10,986 bases of DNA from Nitrososphaerales archaeon TH703. GTDB taxonomy: Archaea > Thermoproteota > Nitrososphaeria > Nitrososphaerales > Nitrososphaeraceae. The position numbers and the translations under genes were made by a program. Where the stretch lies: contig JAATVL010000176.1 of NCBI GenBank assembly GCA_014523525.1, positions 1-10,986 of the forward strand, in the 5' to 3' direction. Under the pieces are notes generated by a model. The model saw nothing but the letters and a program-made list of their open reading frames with translations, ran no database searches and was not told the origin of the DNA. Shown piece after piece: positions 5,758 through 10,986 of the stretch (position 1 is its first letter; each line of letters begins with the position of its first letter).

Positions 5758-7116
5758 ATGAAAACAAGATTTGAATTCAATAAGATCCATGGATTTACGG
5801 ATTTTCTAACTCAATTAGAGAAAACAAATCAACTAGTAAGAATAAAAAAAGCGGTAGATCCAAAATTTGAACTTGCAGCAATAGTAAGCAAGTTAGATAA
5901 AGGGAAGGCGGTACTTTTTGAATCAGTAAAAGATAGCAAGATAAAAGTGGCTGCAAATGTTTTAGGAACAAGATACAGAGTCGCATTATCAATTAATTCA
6001 AAAAATGAAAACTTGATACAAGAGAGGATTAATGACGCTATAAGGAATAAATCTGAAATAACAAATATTGATGGTAGTAATAATTGGGACAAAAACTCAA
6101 AGAACCTATTTGATTTGCCTATAGTGACACATTTTGAAAAGGATTCTGGAGCGTTTATAACTTCTTCTTTGGTGATAGCCAAAGACAAGGAAACAGGAGA
6201 CCAGAATCTATCAACTCATCGCTTATTGAGATTAGATAAAAAAAGAATGGCTATAAGAATGGTAGAAGGAAGACATCTACACAAATGTTTTACTAGTGCA
6301 AAGGAACACGGTGAGGACCTACCTGTTTCTGTAATAATTGGAGCTCATCCTGCTATCTCTGTTGCAGCAGCTTATCAAGCTCCTTACGGAGAGAACGAAC
6401 TGAAAATAGCAAATTCATTAATGAGCAATACATTGACATTGACTAAATCACCGGGTACAGGTCTCTACGTTCCTAGAAACTCTGAAATTCTCTTGGAAGG
6501 AAGAATTCTCGCAGATGAAACATCAGAGGAACAAATGGTTGAAATGCTAAGAACCTACGATATTAAGAGAAGACAACCTATTTTTGAATTAGAAAAAATA
6601 TACTTAACGGACGATCCCATTTATCATGACATTTTGCCTGGATATGGAGAACATAGATTATTGATGGGACTGCCAATAGAATCTAAACTCTTCCATAGCG
6701 TGAAAGATGTAGTATCAGGCACCAGAGAAGTTCATCTAACTGATGGCGGTAGTAACTGGCTTACTGCGGTTATTCAAATAAGAAAAAAATTGGAAGGAGA
6801 GCCAAAAAATGCAATTGTTGCAGCCTTTGCTGGACATCCCTCACTAAAAATTGCAATCATAGTTGATGATGACATAAATCCCAGAAATCCTACAGAGGTG
6901 GATTATGCGATTTCGACAAGATGCCAAGCAGACAAGGATCTATTGATAATACCAAATTCAAAGGGATCTAGTTTAGACCCTTCAAGTGACCAGAATAATC
7001 TTGTAACTACAAAAATGGGGATTGACGCGACTGCAACACTTTCAAAGTCAAAGGACAGGTTTGAAATAGCAAAAATACCAGGAGAGGAAAAAATTAGACT
7101 TTCAGATTATTTGTAG
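5758..7116 (+). CDS. UbiD-family prenyl-FMN-dependent decarboxylase, possible anhydromevalonate phosphate decarboxylase
   Basis: UbiD enzymes carry out reversible non-oxidative decarboxylation with prenylated FMN. The 452-residue length is the archaeal norm. Visible signatures: N150-LSTHRLLRLD (prFMN/metal region), GRHLHKCF with H173 and H175, PVSVIIGAHPAI (189-200), NSEILLEGRIL with E243/E247, and KIAIIVDDDINPRNPTEVDY (364-383), which is diagnostic. The usual EGPFGE..GYY loop with catalytic glutamate is replaced by EEQMVEMLRTYDI (257-269) followed by RRQP; this resembles the GTYD-QP variant of archaeal enzymes acting in the modified mevalonate pathway. I therefore favour anhydromevalonate phosphate decarboxylase, but a ubiquinone-type or aromatic substrate cannot be excluded. 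Co-transcribed with the gene before it. Confidence 0.85.
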   Translation: MKTRFEFNKIHGFTDFLTQLEKTNQLVRIKKAVDPKFELAAIVSKLDKGKAVLFESVKDSKIKVAANVLGTRYRVALSINSKNENLIQERINDAIRNKSEITNIDGSNNWDKNSKNLFDLPIVTHFEKDSGAFITSSLVIAKDKETGDQNLSTHRLLRLDKKRMAIRMVEGRHLHKCFTSAKEHGEDLPVSVIIGAHPAISVAAAYQAPYGENELKIANSLMSNTLTLTKSPGTGLYVPRNSEILLEGRILADETSEEQMVEMLRTYDIKRRQPIFELEKIYLTDDPIYHDILPGYGEHRLLMGLPIESKLFHSVKDVVSGTREVHLTDGGSNWLTAVIQIRKKLEGEPKNAIVAAFAGHPSLKIAIIVDDDINPRNPTEVDYAISTRCQADKDLLIIPNSKGSSLDPSSDQNNLVTTKMGIDATATLSKSKDRFEIAKIPGEEKIRLSDYL

Positions 7117-7168
7117 AGTGAAAAAGGCATCTTTGTGATGGTCGTAAAGCAATTGCGGCTAAATTCTC

Positions 7169-7175
7169 TTTTTTT
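7169..7175 (+). terminator. T-tract, possible terminator after ubiD
   Basis: Seven consecutive T residues about 55 bases after the ubiD stop, without a stem-loop. Archaeal RNA polymerase terminates on such tracts. Confidence 0.4.
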
Positions 7176-7201
7176 AGGTCACTATTAATATTGTATAATA
7201 G

Positions 7202-7211
7202 ATTAAATATC
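7202..7211 (+). promoter_or_regulatory. TATA-like box of the 7241 gene
   Basis: ATTAAATATC lies 30-39 bases before the ATG at 7241 and fits a short or absent leader. Confidence 0.45.
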
Positions 7212-7240
7212 CTTTATTCACATATTTCTCAGTACATGCC

Positions 7241-7561
7241 ATGAAGCCCAACAATTATGCAATGAGAGATTGGCATCTTGAACATGTTGAGAAAGTAATT
7301 CTTCGCTATATGAAAGGAATTTCTCCCGATGCATCATCTTTTGAAAAACGCAATTTTAAAAAATATAGTACTATTACCAGCTGTTCAAAACAAATAGAAT
7401 ACGATATAAAACATGGTGTAACGGCACAGGAGGTAGCTGATCTAATGAACAAGATAAGAAGTGATGCATCTTATTCTGAAGTAAGACAAAATCAAGAGGC
7501 AATACATAGATTAGATGAACTAGAAAGGCAGCTAAACTCTCCAAAGAAATTAGGTTGGTAA
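7241..7561 (+). CDS. hypothetical protein, helical, 106 aa
   Basis: I do not recognise this protein. It is predicted to be mostly helical and soluble, with no zinc motif, signal or membrane segment. Notable parts are the aromatic N-terminus (NNYAMRDWHLEHVEKVILRY), a central QIEYDIKHGVTAQEVADLMN, which looks like a small helical bundle or HTH-like turn, and a charged C-terminal helix EAIHRLDELERQL. ATG at 7241 is preceded by a well-placed TATA-like box; the ATG at 7236 is out of frame. Codon use and AT content match the neighbours, so it is likely a native lineage-specific gene. Monocistronic or weakly linked with the next gene (37-base gap with its own AT-rich promoter-like run). Confidence 0.65.
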   Translation: MKPNNYAMRDWHLEHVEKVILRYMKGISPDASSFEKRNFKKYSTITSCSKQIEYDIKHGVTAQEVADLMNKIRSDASYSEVRQNQEAIHRLDELERQLNSPKKLGW

Positions 7562-7563
7562 AA

Positions 7564-7571
7564 AATTTATT
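7564..7571 (+). promoter_or_regulatory. possible TATA-like element of the 7599 gene
   Basis: AATTTATT lies 28-35 bases before ATG 7599, overlapping the end of the upstream gene's flank. The whole gap is AT-rich, so this is weak. Confidence 0.3.
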
Positions 7572-7598
7572 GCTAAATTAATATTTTAAAGTATAATT

Positions 7599-8168
7599 AT
7601 GTCGGAAAATAGGTTTGTTTCTGGGAATGTAATAGTTGTTTACTGTAATTTCGTAGAATTAGAATCAAAGGAACTCTTGCCTCAACACATTATGGAAAGA
7701 ATAGCTGTCTGTACCAGAATATATCAACTAATCATGAAATCCAAGCCGGATAAATCTGATACGATCATTAAAGTTGCTGCTGACAAGAAGATAGGCAGTA
7801 TGGTAAAAAATGAACTATTGAATAATGGCATTGAAGAATCAGAGATAATTGTAGAAACTTCCTACAATGGTATAGACCACCTATTTTCTGTTATTATGGA
7901 TGAAATAAAGAAAAGGGCCAATCCTCCAGTCATCTATTTTATTTCTTCCTATCAACAAAAAGATATTTTTGATTCCGCCACTGAAAGATATAAGGGATAC
8001 AAGATTCAATTTGAAGGTGCCCTTGATAAAAGACCGACAGTGAATATAGAAGAAGATGCAAAGAAGGAAAAGCTAGAAAAAAGGTTCACAAATATTAAGG
8101 AAAAGGGAAAGAACAAGATGATTGATATGCTTTTAAATTATATCTTCCCCGAAAGTAAAAAACGTTGA
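7599..8168 (+). CDS. hypothetical protein, possibly DUF218/YdcF-like
   Basis: A 189-residue soluble protein with a Rossmann-like alternation. The order resembles DUF218/YdcF: a first strand NVIVVYCN, then ERIAVCTRIYQLIMK (the R-x-x-x-A-x-x-L helix), a second strand DTIIKVAAD, a helix with VKNELLNNGIEESEIIVETS (the 'l...Gi....I..E..S' element) and a third strand PVIYFISSYQQKDIF. The glycine-rich first loop and the nT.eN motif of classical YdcF are not present, so it is at best a divergent member, perhaps nucleotide binding. The lysine-rich C-terminus (about 150-189) has no clear domain. ATG 7599 is preceded by AT-rich sequence. Lies just upstream of tRNA-Gly. Confidence 0.6.
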   Translation: MSENRFVSGNVIVVYCNFVELESKELLPQHIMERIAVCTRIYQLIMKSKPDKSDTIIKVAADKKIGSMVKNELLNNGIEESEIIVETSYNGIDHLFSVIMDEIKKRANPPVIYFISSYQQKDIFDSATERYKGYKIQFEGALDKRPTVNIEEDAKKEKLEKRFTNIKEKGKNKMIDMLLNYIFPESKKR

Positions 8169-8179
8169 TGTTCAGAAGA

Positions 8180-8187
8180 TTTAATAT
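8180..8187 (+). promoter_or_regulatory. TATA-like box of tRNA-Gly
   Basis: TTTAATAT lies 27-34 bases before the tRNA 5' end at 8214. Confidence 0.5.
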
Positions 8188-8252
8188 CCAGATTATCATC
8201 GCATAACAAATATGCGGTCATCGTCTAGTTTGGTTAGGACACTGGCCTTCCA

Positions 8253-8273
8253 CTCCAATATACTGGAGAAGAA
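8253..8273 (+). other. tRNA-Gly intron 1 (canonical 37/38)
   Basis: Helix CTTC (8247-8250) with GAAG (8268-8271), bulges CA^C and AA^A, and inner stem TCCA/TGGA form a textbook hBHB. 21 nt. Confidence 0.85.
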
Positions 8274-8288
8274 AGCCCGTAACCCGGG

Positions 8289-8311
8289 ACTCTATTAAAT
8301 TGGGGCGGGAA
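8289..8311 (+). other. tRNA-Gly intron 2 (T arm, 53/54)
   Basis: Helix CCCG (8283-8286) with CGGG (8306-8309), bulges GG^A and AA^T. Removal of 23 nt joins CCGGG directly to TTCAAAT and restores the T stem. Confidence 0.85.
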
Positions 8312-8477
8312 TTCAAATCCCGGTGACCGCAATATCTATAGGAGTTCATATACGGGTTCTTGTATAATTAAGGAAGAGATAATTTATGACGTCGACTGCA
8401 TTTTTCCCAATATTCCACTTGTTCCTTTTCTTGTATACTCATTTAATCACATTCGAAAGTATAACATACTTGCATTA

Positions 8478-8791
8478 TCATTTTACGTGGAACGTATATG
8501 TATTTTCTGATGCAACATTATCTGCACCCAAGCCCTGAACAGACAGGCTGTAAGAAACCTTATGGTCTCCAGGCGGTAACGGTTTCAGAAAGGTAAACCA
8601 GCCGTGTGCTCCAGAAGGCCACGTTCCAGTGACCTGTTCAGGCACATAAGTATTTTCTGGTATCGTAACATTGAATGGTTTTGCGTAAATTTCACTAAAG
8701 TTGTCCGTAGTATTTATCTGGAGGTGGAATATGAATGCACGTGACTATCTTTAAGTGGAATTCTAATGTTGCTATAATAAAGGGGAGAATA
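8478..8791 (-). pseudogene. 5'-truncated, frameshifted remnant of a probable secreted protein
   Basis: From 8720 down to the stop TGA at 8478-8480 the minus strand encodes about 80 residues with natural-looking protein sequence, including EIYAKPFNVTIPENTYVPEQ, GAHGWFTFLKPLPPGDHKVS and a final ENTYTFHVK. There is no start codon in this frame and an in-frame stop at 8745-8747. Upstream, the neighbouring frame (8791-8717) reads SNIRIPLKDSHVHSYSTSR before hitting TAA at 8716-8714, so the two pieces look like one gene broken by a frameshift near 8714-8722. The 'GWFTFLKPLPPGDH' element resembles the C-terminal beta-sandwich domain of exported thaumarchaeal hypotheticals. The N-terminal part is missing. 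GC content is higher than in neighbouring native genes. Confidence 0.6.
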
Positions 8792-8805
8792 TCACGATAA
8801 TACTA

Positions 8806-8814
8806 TTTTATATA
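8806..8814 (+). promoter_or_regulatory. TATA-like box of the aquaporin gene
   Basis: TTTTATATA ends 27 bases before ATG 8841, in AT-rich sequence, and there is no Shine-Dalgarno. This is the archaeal leaderless arrangement, in contrast to the bacterial look of the gene it serves. Confidence 0.6.
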
Positions 8815-8840
8815 CAGCGTTTCTCAAAGTATAGCAAATT

Positions 8841-9608
8841 ATGGCCAGTACTAGTAATAATTTCAATAATTCCAATTGGAAACTTGAAGGACGTCGCCTT
8901 TTCTCCGAGTTGCTGGGGACGTTCTTCCTGGTGCTTGTCGCCGCCGGCGGCCCGATGATGGGTCACGCGTTCCCGGACACGATCAGTCGCACGGCGGCCG
9001 TGGTCGCACCGGGGCTGATGGTGATTGGAATCATCCTGTTCATGGGCAAGGTCTCCGGCGCGCATCTCAATCCCGCGGTGAGTGTGGGGTTCGCGCTTCG
9101 AGGAGATTTCCCGTGGCGCCGCGTGCCCGGCTACATCGTCATCCAGCTCGTCGGAGCGACCCTCGCCGCCTGGTTCCTCCAGTCCGTCATCCACGTCTCC
9201 GCGTCCTTTGGCTCCAACTATGTGGCCGCCGGATACTCTGCAACCGACGGATTCCTGATGGAAGCGGTTCTCACCCTGGGTCTGTTGAGCGTCATCCTCG
9301 GTACCGCATCGCGCGCCCAGAACGTCGGTGCGATCAGCGCGCTGGCGGTCGGCGGGTACATCGCCCTGGCAGGCTTGTGGGGCAGTCCGATCTCGGGTGC
9401 GTCCATGAATCCGGCCCGCACGTTCGGCCCCGACCTCGTCGGTGCCAACTTCACCGACTACTGGGTCTACGTCGCGGGGCCGTTGGTCGGGGCGATCGTC
9501 GCGGTCGGCGTGGCGTTCGTGCTCCGCGGCAAAGGTGGGGGCCGCAGCGGATCGGAAGCGGCGCAGGGGGCCCTGGATACCGAGGTCAAACGCCCCGATC
9601 AGCCATGA
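8841..9608 (+). CDS. aquaporin (MIP family channel), probably acquired from bacteria
   Basis: Integral membrane channel for water or small neutral solutes. The 255-residue protein has six membrane segments (roughly 20-38, 50-68, 93-115, 137-157, 162-180, 205-229) and both half-helix motifs: NPA at 77-79 (SGAHLNPAVS) and NPA at 190-192 followed by R193 (GASMNPARTFGPDL), the selectivity arginine. The soluble C-terminus is Gly/Ser rich. Base composition is strikingly foreign: 60-73% GC in lines I counted, against about 27-35% in native genes. The first ~15 codons (MASTSNNFNNSNWKL), however, are AT-rich and Asn/Ser-rich like local sequence; the composition switches around 8883-8895. Solute specificity cannot be read reliably; water or glycerol are both possible. 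Confidence 0.92.
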   Translation: MASTSNNFNNSNWKLEGRRLFSELLGTFFLVLVAAGGPMMGHAFPDTISRTAAVVAPGLMVIGIILFMGKVSGAHLNPAVSVGFALRGDFPWRRVPGYIVIQLVGATLAAWFLQSVIHVSASFGSNYVAAGYSATDGFLMEAVLTLGLLSVILGTASRAQNVGAISALAVGGYIALAGLWGSPISGASMNPARTFGPDLVGANFTDYWVYVAGPLVGAIVAVGVAFVLRGKGGGRSGSEAAQGALDTEVKRPDQP

Positions 9609-9678
9609 GCACGGTCCGTATCGACGCACACCAGAGAAAGGGGTACTCGCCGTGAACGCGCCCAACCAGAGGGCGTAA
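9605..9678 (+). pseudogene. donor-operon remnant: truncated start(s) of the gene(s) after aquaporin
   Basis: GC-rich sequence continues past the aquaporin stop. An ATG at 9605 overlaps that stop (ATGA) and encodes MSTVRIDAHQRKGYSP, ending at TGA 9653-9655. A GTG at 9652 overlaps it in turn (GTGA) and encodes only MNAPNQRA before TAA at 9676-9678, exactly where composition falls back to AT-rich. A purine-rich AAAGGGG at 9637-9643 lies 8 bases before that GTG, as a bacterial Shine-Dalgarno would. I read this as the beginning of a donor gene cut off at the recombination junction. The 16-codon frame may or may not have been translated. Identity of the lost gene cannot be told. Confidence 0.55.
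9637..9643 (+). promoter_or_regulatory. Shine-Dalgarno-like site, relic
   Basis: AAAGGGG, 8 bases before GTG 9652. Unlike the native genes of the window, which mostly lack such sites, this is bacterial in style and has no intact gene to serve. Confidence 0.45.
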
Positions 9679-9721
9679 AACCTTTAGTATCACTAAGTAA
9701 GATGACTATTAATTATGAATA

Positions 9722-10060
9722 TCAGTAATTTCGACCGTCAGAAGGCAGAAATTTTGGCCTTTTTTCAAATAATTGATTTACAAGGCCAGCTTTGGTGGTA
9801 TTGCTTCCCACTAAAAAGATAGATGATTTGAAAGACTTCATTATTTCTGTTAAGAACATTATTTTAGCAGAACCTGGTTTACCAACTAATAGGATATGAA
9901 TTGGCCTATCAGATAGTATAGCCTTATTAAATATTAGCTTGATGTCGCTATGGCCTACTATATTTTCAAAACTACATCTCCTTGGAGAGAACATATTACA
10001 AGACATTGAAACTAAAAATTGTTTTATTAGTTTCATTATATCTTTGTTACCGCCATTCAT
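9722..10060 (-). pseudogene. AAA+ ATPase (MoxR/MCM-like), truncated after Walker A
   Basis: The 112-residue frame has the front of an AAA+ core: SFENIVGHSDIKLIFNKAIL (30-49), IHILLVGKPGSAK (54-66) as Walker A, and SSIFLVGSNTTKAGLV (79-94), as in the GxPGSAK subfamily of archaeal ATPases. It stops being family-like at EKRPKFL (99-105), where Walker B with LIDEID-type sequence should follow; instead PSDGRNY and a stop appear near 9722-9745. Sensor and arginine-finger regions are therefore missing. Walker A also has I67 where Thr/Ser is normally required. It starts at ATG 10060, sharing one base with the FUN14 stop (TAATG), so it was the second gene of that operon. Most likely a non-functional remnant cut by the rearrangement that placed the aquaporin segment. 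Confidence 0.7.
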
Positions 10061-10386
10061 TATCCCTTGATGAAACCAAGCATTAGTCCTGCAGAAACAC
10101 CTCCTGTCAAAGGAAATCCTAGATATGTAGTAATACTGGAAATAGGTTCTCCGTTATTTATTAAATTAGTTATCATAGGCAGCGTAGATGCTGGAATAGA
10201 TTGAAATTTATCCCAATCGATTGCCAAAATACCTTGATGCTGAAGATATGTTAAAGCTCCTAAAAAGAGGCCAGCAATTATTGCTACCAGCTTTAATACT
10301 TTTTTTATGGCAAAACCGATAAAAAAACTCGCCATACCTCCCGAGCCTGCGGTAAATAAAGCTGAAGGAATGTTCTCAAGGCTCAT
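10060..10386 (-). CDS. FUN14 family membrane protein
   Basis: A 108-residue protein with FUN14 features: glycine-rich GSGGMASFFIGFAIKKVLK (14-32), a membrane helix LVAIIAGLFLGALTYLQ (32-48), the middle loop IDWDKFQSI (56-64) and a C-terminal LTGGVSAGLMLGFIKG (93-108) with the conserved terminal G-F-x-x-G. Two or three membrane segments. In eukaryotes FUNDC1 is a mitophagy receptor; the archaeal role is unknown. Start ATG 10386; a T/A-rich element (about 10417-10424 on the minus strand) may be its TATA box. Followed with 1-base overlap by the truncated ATPase. Confidence 0.85.
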   Translation of the reverse strand: MSLENIPSALFTAGSGGMASFFIGFAIKKVLKLVAIIAGLFLGALTYLQHQGILAIDWDKFQSIPASTLPMITNLINNGEPISSITTYLGFPLTGGVSAGLMLGFIKG

Positions 10387-10618
10387 GCCGTATCAGCTTT
10401 GGAATATGAGTATTAGCTTAAAGCTTTTTTGCAGACACATTATAGAAGAATTTTATTAAAAAAACTGACTTCCTCAACTTTTGAGCAATACCTTTTTTAT
10501 CAACATTTTGTGGTTATGTGTAGTGTGTCTCCATATAAATTCAAGTCAAGTCAATGCAACCTCGAGAGTTCAAGCATTCATTGTATGTTTGAATGGATGG
10601 ATAATGGTGTAGATTCGA
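10387..10618. other. divergent intergenic region FUN14 / ClC
   Basis: AT-rich gap expected to hold both promoters. TTTAAGC on the minus strand near 10417-10424 may serve FUN14. CATTCA and TGAATG (10575-10580 and 10590-10595) form a 6-bp inverted repeat 24-44 bases before the ClC start. A short open frame across 10429-10629 looks non-coding. Confidence 0.35.
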
Positions 10619-10986
10619 ATGAGTGGTAATGCAGAATCGAAATTGAATGGCGGCTATTATAGGCTTATGCTCTATGCGGCGTTGTTCGGTGCCTTTTCCT
10701 CGCTACTAACGGCTGGATACATTACCCTCTATAATCAGGGTGTCAAGTTCTTTGGGCAAGCAAATCTCTTCTTGTTTAACATTAACTTTTGGCCACTGGT
10801 ACTGTTGAGTGTCGCCGGTGTGTTTATTGGCCTTGCTATCAAGTTCTTTGGACAGCATGCGGGAGAGGGAGTTGCACAGCGCCAATATGCCCAGACAGGC
10901 CGCCTCAACTATCGCAATCTACCAAGCATACTTCTACAAGGCTTCATAGCGTTATGGAGTGGTGCTGCAGTCGGTCCCGAGGGACC
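10619..10986 (+). CDS. ClC-type chloride channel/transporter, N-terminal part
   Basis: The frame from ATG 10619 is open to the window end (122 codons). It shows a first membrane helix (about 17-38, LMLYAALFGAFSSLLTAGYI), a second (about 55-75, FWPLVLLSVAGVFIGLAIKF), then GEGVAQRQYAQTG and a final WSGAAVGPEGP, which is the GxxxGPEGP selectivity and gating-glutamate motif of ClC proteins. The chemistry (channel or Cl-/H+ exchange) depends on residues beyond the window. Upstream in-frame ATG 10604 is followed at once by a stop, so 10619 is the only good start. Local GC is about 48% in the line I counted, higher than native neighbours but lower than the aquaporin block. Confidence 0.85.
   Translation, partial: MSGNAESKLNGGYYRLMLYAALFGAFSSLLTAGYITLYNQGVKFFGQANLFLFNINFWPLVLLSVAGVFIGLAIKFFGQHAGEGVAQRQYAQTGRLNYRNLPSILLQGFIALWSGAAVGPEG

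Larger units (their letters stand above)
8214..8331 (+). tRNA. tRNA-Gly (TCC) with two introns
   Basis: Acceptor GCGGTCA (8214-8220) pairs with TGACCGC (8324-8330), discriminator A at 8331. D stem GTCT/GGAC closes a TAGTTTGGTTA-type loop. Removing 8253-8273 (21 nt, canonical 37/38) and 8289-8311 (23 nt, 53/54) gives anticodon loop CTTCCAA (anticodon TCC, 8249-8251) and T arm CCGGG TTCAAAT CCCGG. Both introns show good bulge-helix-bulge geometry (CTTC/GAAG with inner TCCA/TGGA; CCCG/CGGG). One oddity remains: in the anticodon stem CTGGC/GCCCG, position 28 is T opposite C at 42, a mismatch where an A would be expected. No CCA encoded. Confidence 0.9.

Noticed and set aside
5382..6188. Minus-strand frames at 5382-5711, 5795-5992 and 5829-6188
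   Set aside because: Antisense of the pre-ubiD and ubiD genes; hydrophobic low-complexity translation.
8808..9678. Long open frames overlapping aquaporin on both strands (for example 8808-9665 minus, 9113-9655 plus)
   Set aside because: High-GC sequence has few stop codons; these translations are Arg/Asp/His-rich low-complexity shadows, while the aquaporin frame has both NPA motifs.
8332..9760. Transposase, integrase, terminal inverted repeats or target-site duplication around the aquaporin block
   Set aside because: I looked for these at both borders and found no convincing candidate.
10429..10629. 66-codon frame before ClC
   Set aside because: Cys/Ser/Phe-rich without any recognisable pattern, sits in the divergent promoter gap and overlaps the ClC start.
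1..10986. CRISPR array or tandem repeats
   Set aside because: No regularly spaced repeats were seen anywhere in the window.

Overview
The window looks like chromosomal DNA of an archaeon, most likely an ammonia-oxidising Nitrososphaeria (Thaumarchaeota) of the soil or Nitrosocosmicus-like kind. The domain call rests on archaeal TiaS and Trm56, an archaeal NAC protein with a UBA domain, MBF1, an archaeal initiator tRNA, and tRNA introns bounded by bulge-helix-bulge motifs. Many genes also have a TATA-like element about 27-35 bases before the start codon and no Shine-Dalgarno, which is the pattern of leaderless mRNAs. The genus is inference.

Positions 1-1020: the 3' end of tiaS, then two minus-strand tRNA genes, initiator tRNA-Met(CAT) and tRNA-Leu(CAG). 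Each is interrupted by two very short introns, and I could fold the mature tRNAs by removing them. Positions 1044-3083: a minus-strand overlapping set, MBF1 -> hflX -> trm56, all linked to ribosome or tRNA function. Positions 3317-5237: a PUA protein overlapping NAC, a coiled-coil protein, and an unusual RuvC/YqgF-like RNase H-fold protein. Positions 5395-7116: a small unknown gene tightly followed by a UbiD-family decarboxylase, possibly the anhydromevalonate phosphate decarboxylase of the archaeal mevalonate pathway. Positions 7241-8331: two lineage-type hypotheticals (one perhaps DUF218/YdcF-like) and tRNA-Gly(TCC), again with two introns.

Positions 8332-10060 are a rearranged accessory segment. 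A frameshifted, 5'-truncated remnant of a probable secreted protein lies on the minus strand. Next comes a GC-rich aquaporin gene of bacterial appearance driven by an AT-rich archaeal TATA promoter and carrying an AT-rich start. The block ends in what looks like the first few codons, with ribosome binding site, of the donor's next gene. On the far side an AAA+ ATPase gene is cut off before Walker B. Its operon partner, a FUN14-family membrane protein, follows, and the window ends inside a ClC-type chloride channel gene of intermediate GC content.

Most of the left 8 kb is housekeeping, dominated by translation and tRNA maturation. The strongest unusual signals are the six tiny tRNA introns (two in T arms, one inside the 5' strand of an anticodon stem, which makes a naive anticodon call wrong) and the aquaporin island flanked by broken genes.
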